Below are positions 9,001-16,048 of a stretch of 16,069 bases of DNA, piece by piece. A program made the translations under genes and the position numbers. A model generated the notes under the pieces. It was given only the letters and a program-made list of their open reading frames with translations, ran no database searches and had not been told where the DNA came from. This DNA comes from an uncultured Moraxellaceae bacterium (GTDB lineage: Bacteria > Pseudomonadota > Gammaproteobacteria > Pseudomonadales > Moraxellaceae). Numbering within the stretch: position 1 is the first letter of the stretch; each line of letters opens with the position of its first letter. Where the stretch lies: contig CALFYA010000310.1 in assembly GCA_937952925.1 (NCBI GenBank), forward strand, positions 1 to 16,069, in the 5' to 3' direction.

Positions 9001-12000
9001 CATACTGGGTGAGATATGCCCAGCGCTCGGCCTGCTGATGATAACAAGCCAATAGACCCGCACACAGCAAGGCGGTATTGCCTGCCCGACTGCTCAAACC
9101 TTGGATGATCTCGCTAGGCTGGGTGGGCGAGCAGATCAGTGGTTGACTGACCAGCAGCCATTGACTGGCAAATAGCGCGTTCTTTTGTGCAAGCAATGGC
9201 TCAAGGGTGCGGTGATGGATCGCAGCAAGGCCATTCAGCGCCATCAGATGCTGCGCTGCCGACCATGTTTTGCTGTGAGTGGTGAGCGCAGGCCAAGCGC
9301 GGGCATCGCCGTGTACCGCCAACGCCAGCGCGGCGTTGGCAGCCACAGTCGTGCGTGCATCGCTGAGATAAGCCACCAACTGCTCGGCGTGCTCGGCGCA
9401 AGCCATCCACACCAAGCCCTCGCTACAGGCGCTCACATCCACCTGTGGCCGCGCCAAATAATCCACCAGCCATGCAAACCCACGCGGATCACCAAGCAGC
9501 GACAGTCCAGACAATGCTGCACGCACTTGTTTGAGCCATAAAGTCTGTTCGCTGTCTAGTTCAGGGCAAGGCTGTTGTAAAAAACGCTCAAACACGGCAA
9601 ACGCAGCCACATCGCCTTGTTTGGCAAGGGCTTGGGCGGCGGCGAGTTGAATGTCGCTGTAAGTGCTGACGAGCGCAGCATGCAGCGCGTCACGTTGACC
9701 AAGTTGTAAGGCAGTATTCAGCGCATCTACCCGTAGGCTGCTGTCGGGGTCACTGAGCAGCAAACCAAGCAGGGCGTGGGTGTCGGCACGCCGTTCTTGT
9801 TGAATGTGTTTAAGCGCGGCACGGCGTAGATCCAGATATTCACTGCCCAATGCCATACGCAGCACCGCCAGCGGATCAAAGCGTTTTTTTTCAGATGTTA
9901 AAAAGCCAAAGGTCTGCTGCCGAATCGGTTCAAATGGATCATGGATCAAACGTGCCAACAGCGGATCAGCATGCAGATCCATCATCTGCGTGGCGCTGTT
10001 TTTATATTGCGCCATCCATTCATTCAGCACATCAAGGTGCAGGTTTTGGTATTGGCTATTCAGTAGTAGCAACAAGGTGCTTGGCCGATCACCGGCCAAT
10101 TGGCGATTCAGGCAAGCTTTGGCGGCTTCTATCCGAATCGCCTCAAACGGATCATTGAGCGCTTGCGTGAGAACGGTGAGCGCGGCTTGGCTGTCATCCA
10201 CAGGTGATTGACCTTGCAGACGCTGTAAGCCTTGTTTGATCCGCTCAATCACGCCCACTTGGCTCGGTGCAGTCAGGTGATCGAGTAGGGTTTTGAGTGC
10301 CAAGGCATGGATGTCTTGCTGCTTGCTGGCAAAGCCGAGTTCGGCAAGGCGTAGCGGGTTTTTCTCAAGCTGTGCCAAGGCCATAAACGCCGCATCGCGG
10401 ACGCTGCTGTCGGGGTCATTGAGCAAATGCGACAAGGTCGCTTGGCTATCAGGCAGTTGCAACGCGGCGAAGGCCTGCGCCACCCCACGCCGAATCGACA
10501 CCTCTTTGTCTTGCGATAATAGCAGCAAAATGCCAAATGCGCGGGGGTCTTGTAGCAAGGCTAAGCCATAGGCTGCGGCAAAGCTCAGATCGGCAAAACG
10601 ATTGCTGAGCCCTTGTAGCAAAGGCTCGAGCTGCTCAGCACTGAGCGGTGCTTTGCTGGGTTTGGGCAATGTGAGTGGACTGATCGGCTGTTGCTCGGTC
10701 AGTTGAAACTGTGCCAACTCCTGTAGTGGGCGGCTAAACTCAGCATCACGGGCGTGTAGCTGCGCAGCGAGCTCGGGATGGCTGAGAATTGCCACCCAAA
10801 ATGCGGTATGGCGTAGCAGGGCATCGCGATGCTCTTGTAGTGCCACGATCTGCCGTTTGATTTCCAAATCACCGAGTAAATTGCGCTGCATCAGGCGAAT
10901 GAGGCCAGCACGCTGCGTATCGGTAAATTTACTGTTTAAGGCCCCCACCGCCGATTGATATTCGTGGGCGGATTCGAGTTGTTCGAGTTGATACAGCGCC
11001 AGTAAGCGCACATCGGCTTGTGGGTGGTTGATCGCCTCACGAATCAGTTGGCTGGCACGAGCCTGTTGACGTGCCGACAGCTCAGTGTGCCGTGCAAAAC
11101 GCAGCAGATCAGCCAGTGCTCGGTGTGCCAAACCGCTGTGTTGCGTGCCGAGGGCAATCTGACTGTGTTGCAGCGGATCAGGACGCTGCAATGCTCGGGC
11201 GTTTAAAGCGTGATAGGCGCTCAGGCGAATCTCATCGGTTTTGTGGCTTTTGAGCACCTCTTCAAGCAGTGCACCTGTGTCGGGATGATCCGCATCAATC
11301 AGCACCTCAAGCAGGCGTTTGGCTTGATCTTGATTGCTGGATTTTTTCAGGCTGTCTGCCAGCAGTTGCAGCGCGGGACGGTCGTTGTACTGGCGCAGCG
11401 TGGCGAGAGCGGCTTTGACATCGCTAGGATCGCTGCTCGCAAGCATCTCTTTGAGCCATGCGTAGCCATCGTAGAGGCCGAGCACCACCTCGCCCAATTT
11501 GCCACTGCTCTCTAAGGTAATCGCGCGTAGTGATTGATCGTGATTGACCGTGAGTAGATGCGGTGCACCTTGGATGTTGATAGCGGCAAGACGCTGTACA
11601 CCCAGCAAGTTTTTTTGGCAGCTGTTGGGATTACCACCGGCTAACGGCCACGACTTAACAGTTTTGTCGGCAGATGCGCTATATAGCCGCTCACCCACAC
11701 AGATCAGGTCATTGATCACCTGAGAGTGCATACTGCCTCGGCCTTTGTCCAAGGCTTGCAGTTCGCCTTGTGCGTGAGTGCTGTACAGCTTGAGGTCTAG
11801 ACCAGTCGAAAAAAATCGCTGTTGCTGTGGTTCAAAGGCAATGGCGGTGACCGCCGCTTGATGAATCGGTGCGGAGGCACTCCAGACCAGTTGTTCGCGG
11901 TATTCATAGGTGTGCACACCACCAGCTTGATCACCCACTGCGAGCCACAACTGATCGGCAGATACAGCCAAACACGTTGCGGTGTGTGTCAACTCAAACA

Positions 12001-12391
12001 GCTGCTGGGTTTGACTGGGGATATGCCATGCCACAAGGCGGCGTGCTTGTAGCAACAGCAGCACATCTTGCATGCGCCGCATGGCAATAATCGGCGCGTC
12101 TGCTGTCGCCAATTCAATCGCTAAGGCTTTGAGTTTTTGATCTTGCCAACCACTCAGCCACACTTGACCTGTGCGCCCTGCAATCGCCACCTGATCGGCA
12201 TCAAATGCACACAAGGCCGTCGCATCACAAGGCAGCGCCACTTGGGTCAACACGGGTTTGGCACTGCTAAAATTGAAACGATATAGCGCAGTGGCTTGTT
12301 GTTCGGGATGTGCGGTAATCATCAGCGCATCATGATCACGGGTCAGCAGCCCAGTGATCTGACCGCGATAAGCAAAACAATAGCGGTTCAT
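6053..12391 (-). CDS. Giant WD40-like propeller and HEAT-repeat scaffold protein
   Basis: At 2112 residues this is by far the largest protein here. Residues about 1-300 read as a beta-propeller: short blade-like repeats such as CLAVSADQLWLAVGDQAG (140-157) and LYSASADKTVKSWPL (236-250), the latter a near-textbook WD40 blade end. From about 320 to the end the protein is built of helical HEAT-type repeats, each with a D-x-(S/E)-x-(L/V/I)-R turn, for example DKEVSIRRGVAQAFAAL, DPDSSVRDAAFMALAQL (near 656) and DPDSSLRVDALNTALQL (near 878). No transmembrane segment, signal peptide, nuclease, ATPase or protease motif was seen. Such solenoids act as scaffolds or large binding surfaces. AGGA sits 9-10 bases before the ATG and overlaps the stop of the upstream gene, which is separated by 7 bases. 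The reading frame is intact over 6.3 kb, arguing for selection. It is likely the structural core of the complex; the role is inferred. Confidence 0.85.
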   Translation of the reverse strand: MNRYCFAYRGQITGLLTRDHDALMITAHPEQQATALYRFNFSSAKPVLTQVALPCDATALCAFDADQVAIAGRTGQVWLSGWQDQKLKALAIELATADAPIIAMRRMQDVLLLLQARRLVAWHIPSQTQQLFELTHTATCLAVSADQLWLAVGDQAGGVHTYEYREQLVWSASAPIHQAAVTAIAFEPQQQRFFSTGLDLKLYSTHAQGELQALDKGRGSMHSQVINDLICVGERLYSASADKTVKSWPLAGGNPNSCQKNLLGVQRLAAINIQGAPHLLTVNHDQSLRAITLESSGKLGEVVLGLYDGYAWLKEMLASSDPSDVKAALATLRQYNDRPALQLLADSLKKSSNQDQAKRLLEVLIDADHPDTGALLEEVLKSHKTDEIRLSAYHALNARALQRPDPLQHSQIALGTQHSGLAHRALADLLRFARHTELSARQQARASQLIREAINHPQADVRLLALYQLEQLESAHEYQSAVGALNSKFTDTQRAGLIRLMQRNLLGDLEIKRQIVALQEHRDALLRHTAFWVAILSHPELAAQLHARDAEFSRPLQELAQFQLTEQQPISPLTLPKPSKAPLSAEQLEPLLQGLSNRFADLSFAAAYGLALLQDPRAFGILLLLSQDKEVSIRRGVAQAFAALQLPDSQATLSHLLNDPDSSVRDAAFMALAQLEKNPLRLAELGFASKQQDIHALALKTLLDHLTAPSQVGVIERIKQGLQRLQGQSPVDDSQAALTVLTQALNDPFEAIRIEAAKACLNRQLAGDRPSTLLLLLNSQYQNLHLDVLNEWMAQYKNSATQMMDLHADPLLARLIHDPFEPIRQQTFGFLTSEKKRFDPLAVLRMALGSEYLDLRRAALKHIQQERRADTHALLGLLLSDPDSSLRVDALNTALQLGQRDALHAALVSTYSDIQLAAAQALAKQGDVAAFAVFERFLQQPCPELDSEQTLWLKQVRAALSGLSLLGDPRGFAWLVDYLARPQVDVSACSEGLVWMACAEHAEQLVAYLSDARTTVAANAALALAVHGDARAWPALTTHSKTWSAAQHLMALNGLAAIHHRTLEPLLAQKNALFASQWLLVSQPLICSPTQPSEIIQGLSSRAGNTALLCAGLLACYHQQAERWAYLTQYVNHISKQDSPKWSVSVEQLQQLAAVLVYAPATVKARAISLLQVDEHTTFGAWQLDHQRLQQRDQAAWQQALAAAQSAYAPLEMAAAQVYQWQSLAFGASLGVIRQSEQSIASRHSAIRQLLWLGGQQPLLHDSVERCLSPLLNHDLQEIRQFTFEQLRDSGMDHQRLAELAMTSVRSDIATQGLTLAIAQLTPDNASHKLNQLMQTSSPILSVEAYRLQRQQHSALQVAPMALHSYYVPLRTQALNELRSEIKQPAVQQCVVDALGNSDPATVLQAFVLLADVQYPALAPMLISQLEQSTDEQQQLRLLSLLRRLNDGARINPQLLAYLDHPERRVNVRPVLQTIAHYRDVAIVPALLQRLSTQKSEIEWIIDAVVNISGYDQPLYDRDDEQADQSWRERQYPRHDQVLIALFKALLAEQSYARAVDLLGSLAWAHSSEVDAVLFAALQQMPATHHLAIVTAMAKRADKRQGALTGLQTALGLNNPDVQFLAAEALAKRGHAQGISILLTAIDHNPQGSWRQRAVLALGELGDQRAFDKLLKLAEEQGHFLQGVASEALGHLAHGEHAARILRLLKQALSQVSPYSDQVESILRGLRWLNLPESWLLIRGFIQDSAQHSYYQSKAIALLKHHDSPANRQLLLDLLQYANDDLVVDAAYNTAQWLWGNQDTDVYDYDVAVLQGAYPLLQEQRSLTRVTTHASTTQLLALLKLRTQDADVRAALKHVLLQREDLSDTALHDLLSQPEQSLIELAAQYLAAHHQHAQHARLLDQVIHQTTTLTQTWQRLESITARSMRQQHEAEHSAIACSLNALWWVVARFAASNSHTDALIAGLFAPMASTANSYVATVHQWQQIVLTALLSRPSLPTTWQQTLQGARRVVGGELAVWLDQLTPTSSPQGDLYEQLLHLIEQGQHQRLAHIAQDTTQIDAIRLGAIEGLGQIHHPEIEGLLTHLTHAQDSDLAKAAFRVLRRYQRRQARMAGV

Positions 12392-12398
12392 ATATTTA

Positions 12399-15300
12399 TC
12401 ATCCTAAAATCAATGCAGTATTGTGAGTTGCCAACGGTGGGTGCGCTTGGGTGATGCGAGTCACCGCCACCAAGCAGGCCGCTTGTTCCATACGCCCGCG
12501 TGAATCACAAAAGGCTTGCAATACAGGCAAAATGAGCTGGGCAAAATCGGCGTCTTCAATTGCTAAATCGCGGAAAGTGTCAATCAGTGCAGTTTTGGCA
12601 CGGCTTGCCGACATCGGCTGATGGCGTTTGCCTTCGCGGTCACTTGGCGCAAGGCGTGCCGGTGGCAATTCAAACAACCAGCGTTTGAGCAAGGCTTGCA
12701 TTTGGCTGGGTGTAGCCGGCCATGCGCTGGGGCGGGTGGGTAATCCGGTGCCTTGCAGCGCCGCACGCGCCGCTTGAGCGGCAATTTTGGCTTTACCGAG
12801 GGTCACGAGTGGCGTGCTGCTCGGTTGCCATGTGGCGGTGGTGCTGTAATGACGATACAGCCGCCACAAAATCCGCAGCACGGTATAACGCAGCTCACGG
12901 TCATGGCTTTCGGTGAGTTGAAACAGCACATCGGGCGCTTGAAACACCGCAAAACCACTGATCAATTGCATACCCAGCTGACGGGCAAAGCGTTGTTTGG
13001 AATCACATAAGCGATAAACCAGCTCGGCTTCGAGGCTGCTGCCGTCGAGATGATAAGCTTGGTTAGCGGCGGCTGGCTCATCAAAAATCGCGGCATGCAC
13101 AAACTGCTGCACCTCAGCGTGTTTGGACTCGGCAAGGCTGAGCAATTGCGCAGTGGTCGGCTGCCAGCGTTTGAGTTCAAAACGCGCCAGCTCCAACGCA
13201 AATTGGCGGATCTCACTATAGATATGCGCCAATAAGGGCGCAACACGCTCAAAAATCAAGAAATCTTTGGGGATGACGGCATCAGGATCGACCGGTCGGT
13301 CGGTCAGGCTCAAACACAATTCAGCATGATGATGCCGGATGTATTGGATCGCCAAACGACTCGATGGGCTTTGTGGCTGTGCGGTGATCATCTGCCACAG
13401 CACCTCACAACCCGCCACGGTTTGATCAGTGGAGGCGGCACGGCTTTGTCCGGCGAGCATCTGCAAAAAGGCCGTTTCAGAAATGATTTTAATCGCTGCA
13501 CCTTGCGCCACCAACGATTCGGCCTTGACCTGCTTACTGCCTTTACGTCCATTGCCATACAGCGGTGAGCCATCGTCACCAATCACCAAAAAATCTAGTT
13601 TGGCATTCACCGCGCCGCTATTTTTACCATTGGCCGCAGTGACCATTGCTTCGGCTTGGTCACGGGTCATGCTGGATAATTTGCCGGTAAACAAAAAGCT
13701 TTGCTGTGCCAAATCAACGTGGCTGTCACCGGTTGGGCTGGCAGCCGTCGCTGGCTCGGTACTCGGGGCAAAGTCTGCTGGAACAAAGGCTTTGATCATC
13801 CGCTCAACGGCAAAATCGTGGTATTCGGGTTCTTCACGCTGAGCCAGCGTCATCAACCAGTCAAAGCCCAGCGTGGCAGGGGCAAAACGACGCACATCGG
13901 CCAGCCAGCCGCGCACCACCTCGGCTAAGTCGGCGTCAAAACTGAGTTGCGTTGCCCAAAGCTGTGATTCACGCTGTTTGATGGCTTGCACCATCGCCGA
14001 TTGCTGCCAGTCGGGTTCGTAGGCCAGCGCGTGCCAATAGGCCATCTCAAGGCTGGCGGCTTTGAGTTCATCACGATTGAGCCAGTCTTTGACCGTTGCT
14101 TGCGCATGCGGATGCAGCAGTAAATATGGCCAAAGTGTGGTATCCACCTGTGCCAAACCCACCGCGTGGAGTTGCTCAAGTACAAACTGCATGGCACTAC
14201 GGTGGCGTGCTTCTGCGCTCAACGTATTGGCCAAATCTGTCCAATAGGCAACCGGCAACGATTTTAGCGGATGCAAGCCGAGCAGATTGGCTTTGGCAAA
14301 ATCCACACTAAAACGCGAGCCAGACAACAACCGCTCAGCAAACCATTCAGCGTGCAGTTCGCTACGCCCAAAATGTTTGCGCAGTTGCTCAGCGGCCATC
14401 GCATGATGATGGCTGGAGTCTAGCAATTGCCCCCAAGCTACAAGGCCAATATCGCCGCGTGGATCACGCGACAGCAGCAACTCCATCACCAATTGGCGCA
14501 CCTCAGGGCTGCTACTATCGGCAAGGCGCAGCAGATGCGACAGTGGGATCTGGCGTCCATGCGCTTTGGCATACCCACAGGCATAGCGTTGTGCGTCGGC
14601 AAACGGCGAGTCGAGCAGGGCAATCACCACGTCATGCAGGCCGAGCGCAGCGTATTGATGTTGTTCAAAGCTGGCGTGTTTGAGCAACCACACGATCAGT
14701 TCATCGCGTGCGCTGCTGTATATCGCCAATTGCGACAACTGCTGGATGCTCCCCACACTCACTTCACGCAATTGCAAGGCAAAATCATGGATTAAGCTAT
14801 CGGTTGCCCATTGCCGCACCGCTTCACTACGCGCCAAACCGATCAGGCGCAACAGCGGTGCAGGATGGCGCTGCCACAGCTGCGCAAACGCACGCCCTTT
14901 GGCATCAAATAATTTGCGCTTACCGCCCAATTTGAACTGATAAATCCCATAACTATGCGGCAGATTGTGAAAGCACAAGTGATTGAGCAGCCATGTATTG
15001 CCCACAATCATCCGACCATCTTGGATGCTGTCGGGATATTCCGCCAAATACAACACTGCGGTATCGGCATAACGAATCGGCGCTTGCTCGCCCAAAGTAC
15101 GCAGTACCCGCCAAGCGCGCAGCACCATATAGGTCAGCGTTGCGCCACTAATGCCTTGTGCTTGTGGTTTGGCGCGTGCCAGATCCAGCTTGGCACTGAT
15201 CACCGCCAGCATCGCATAATCATGTTTGGCTTCGGCGGCTTTAAAAATATGTTTGATGGCTTTCCACACCCCATACACCAGTGGCAACTCGCGAATCGCT

Positions 15301-15635
15301 TGGATCAACACCACACGGGCATAAGGCGAGTCGTCTTCCCACAAGGCGCGCAGCAACACATGTAATTTGTAGCGCTCTGGGAGTGGTGCGCTGCCTTGAT
15401 CGGCTTCTAGCGTGGCGATCATAGCAAGACGCTGGGCAAACTGAACTTCAGCGTCTTGCTCGCGAAAGCTTGCTGCAAAAATCTTGCTCAAGAAGCGCTC
15501 AAAGGTGAGTTCATCGTCTGGGATTGGTTGCTTTGGCGCAGCGTCTGCGTGATGTGCCAGCGCCACCATCATGCCGACCAATTGTGGGTCTTGCACGCTC
15601 CATGCGCGTTGAATATGAGCAAATGAATACGGCAT
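12399..15635 (-). CDS. BRCT-domain protein with helical HEAT-like repeats, first gene of the retron operon
   Basis: From the ATG at 15635 the protein has 1078 residues; a GTG at 15683 would add 16. I prefer the ATG because AGGA (15651-15648) precedes it at 12 bases, whereas the GTG has no ribosome site and lies in an operator-like palindrome. A BRCT domain is clear at about residues 644-729: SFLFTGKLSSMTRDQAEAMV, then LDFLVIGDDGSPLYG, KGSKQVKAESL and a closing IKIISETAFLQML. This pattern matches BRCT domains of NAD-dependent DNA ligases and related repair proteins, which bind DNA ends, nicks or phosphate groups. The flanking regions are helical, with HEAT-like turns such as DSSSPEVRQLVMELLLS and ESHDRELRYTVLRILWR. 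No polymerase, ligase or nuclease catalytic motif was found. Its position with a reverse transcriptase suggests that it senses DNA structure or msDNA; that is inference. Confidence 0.85.
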   Translation of the reverse strand: MPYSFAHIQRAWSVQDPQLVGMMVALAHHADAAPKQPIPDDELTFERFLSKIFAASFREQDAEVQFAQRLAMIATLEADQGSAPLPERYKLHVLLRALWEDDSPYARVVLIQAIRELPLVYGVWKAIKHIFKAAEAKHDYAMLAVISAKLDLARAKPQAQGISGATLTYMVLRAWRVLRTLGEQAPIRYADTAVLYLAEYPDSIQDGRMIVGNTWLLNHLCFHNLPHSYGIYQFKLGGKRKLFDAKGRAFAQLWQRHPAPLLRLIGLARSEAVRQWATDSLIHDFALQLREVSVGSIQQLSQLAIYSSARDELIVWLLKHASFEQHQYAALGLHDVVIALLDSPFADAQRYACGYAKAHGRQIPLSHLLRLADSSSPEVRQLVMELLLSRDPRGDIGLVAWGQLLDSSHHHAMAAEQLRKHFGRSELHAEWFAERLLSGSRFSVDFAKANLLGLHPLKSLPVAYWTDLANTLSAEARHRSAMQFVLEQLHAVGLAQVDTTLWPYLLLHPHAQATVKDWLNRDELKAASLEMAYWHALAYEPDWQQSAMVQAIKQRESQLWATQLSFDADLAEVVRGWLADVRRFAPATLGFDWLMTLAQREEPEYHDFAVERMIKAFVPADFAPSTEPATAASPTGDSHVDLAQQSFLFTGKLSSMTRDQAEAMVTAANGKNSGAVNAKLDFLVIGDDGSPLYGNGRKGSKQVKAESLVAQGAAIKIISETAFLQMLAGQSRAASTDQTVAGCEVLWQMITAQPQSPSSRLAIQYIRHHHAELCLSLTDRPVDPDAVIPKDFLIFERVAPLLAHIYSEIRQFALELARFELKRWQPTTAQLLSLAESKHAEVQQFVHAAIFDEPAAANQAYHLDGSSLEAELVYRLCDSKQRFARQLGMQLISGFAVFQAPDVLFQLTESHDRELRYTVLRILWRLYRHYSTTATWQPSSTPLVTLGKAKIAAQAARAALQGTGLPTRPSAWPATPSQMQALLKRWLFELPPARLAPSDREGKRHQPMSASRAKTALIDTFRDLAIEDADFAQLILPVLQAFCDSRGRMEQAACLVAVTRITQAHPPLATHNTALILG

Positions 15636-15647
15636 TGTTGTACATCG

Positions 15648-15651
15648 TCCT
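15648..15651 (-). promoter_or_regulatory. Ribosome binding site selecting the ATG start of the BRCT protein
   Basis: AGGA is read on the minus strand 12 bases before the ATG at 15635. The spacing is long but it is the only purine-rich site near either possible start, so it favours the ATG over the GTG at 15683. Confidence 0.45.
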
Positions 15652-15679
15652 AATACGCCACGCTGTCCAGATTGTTTGT

Positions 15680-15700
15680 TCACAAATCAATCATTTGTGA
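15680..15700. promoter_or_regulatory. Perfect 8-bp inverted repeat upstream of the operon, candidate operator
   Basis: TCACAAAT and ATTTGTGA flank a 5-base centre. The dyad is about 45 bases before the ATG of the first operon gene and overlaps the -10 hexamer of the best available promoter candidate, so a dimeric protein bound here could repress the operon. In RNA it would instead form a short leader hairpin. Confidence 0.4.
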
Positions 15701-15721
15701 TGAAAATTTGGCAGGTGTAAA
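15693..15721 (-). promoter_or_regulatory. Weak promoter candidate for the four-gene operon
   Basis: On the minus strand TTTACA (15721-15716, five of six matches to the -35 consensus) is followed after 17 bases by ACAAAT (15698-15693, three of six matches to the -10). Transcription would begin near 15686, giving a leader of about 50 bases. The poor -10 makes this tentative. A promoter further upstream, covering the RNA candidates, is the alternative. Confidence 0.25.
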
Positions 15722-15767
15722 TGAGTATGAGTGGCCGAACGCATCGTGCAAATAATCTCAACACCTT

Positions 15768-15775
15768 GTCAAGCC
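15768..15775. repeat. Third copy of the GTCAAGCC/GGCTTGAC motif
   Basis: GTCAAGCC here is the same orientation as the copy at 16028-16035 and inverted relative to the one at 15934-15941. The middle copy can therefore pair with only one of the two others at a time. On the minus strand the overlapping TTGACA (15772-15767) also looks like a -35 hexamer, but no -10 box stands at a usable distance. Confidence 0.45.
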
Positions 15776-15942
15776 ACACGATACAAAGTTGCGACAAGAC
15801 CGCTGCAAATACAAGCGTGAATGGGATGTATCGCGACGATTGATGTCGTAGAAAGTATTTTTAAATCAAATGTGTGATGCTGTTGGCATGTGCGACACCA
15901 GATGACGCTCGCTCAAATACATCTGCATGATCAGGCTTGACT
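15768..15942 (-). ncRNA. Candidate retron msr-msd RNA, model B (about 175 nt)
   Basis: On the minus strand GTCAAGCC (15941-15934) can pair with GGCTTGAC (15775-15768) as a1/a2 arms. Inside, CAGATG/CATCTG (15925-15920 with 15904-15899) forms a hairpin with a 15-base loop in the msr position. CGCGATACA (15835-15827) pairs with TGTATCGTG (15785-15777), using one G-U pair that works only in the minus-strand RNA, to give a 9-bp msd-like stem ending one base before the a2 arm. The size and order match typical retron RNAs. Each helix is short, and 8-bp matches are expected by chance in a region this long, so support is modest. It competes with model A. Confidence 0.3.
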
Positions 15943-16048
15943 TCAACGCACAATTCGGCGAACCTTGCTTCATTGAAAGGTTTAGCGATTCACCTTCGGG
16001 TGATTGGCGGCGCTGCGCCGCTGATGAGTCAAGCCAAGTCATTGATCA
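15928..16048 (-). ncRNA. Hairpin cluster enclosed by inverted repeats; candidate retron RNA, model A
   Basis: GGCTTGACT (15934-15942) and AGTCAAGCC (16027-16035) are perfect 9-bp inverted repeats. TGATCA (15928-15933 and 16043-16048) can extend the pairing across a 7-base bulge. Three hairpins lie between them: GCGGCG/CGCCGC with a CTG loop (16007-16021), TCACC/GGTGA with a 4-base loop (15990-16003), and AACCTT/AAGGTT with a 10-base loop (15961-15982). Read on the minus strand this resembles a1, msr hairpins, a very short msd, and a2, with a CAGC about 5 bases after a1 where the branching G is expected. The enclosed 84 bases are short for a retron. A small mobile repeat or an unrelated structured RNA would look similar. 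Confidence 0.3.

Noticed and set aside
2932..15938. ATCAGGCTT direct repeats flanking the operon (2932-2940 and 15930-15938) as attachment sites
   Set aside because: A 9-bp match between two gaps of this size is not far from chance, and no integrase or other mobility gene is in the window.
15934..16035. Integron attC site
   Set aside because: The arms lack the RYYYAAC and GTTRRRY boxes, and several separate hairpins replace the single imperfect attC stem.
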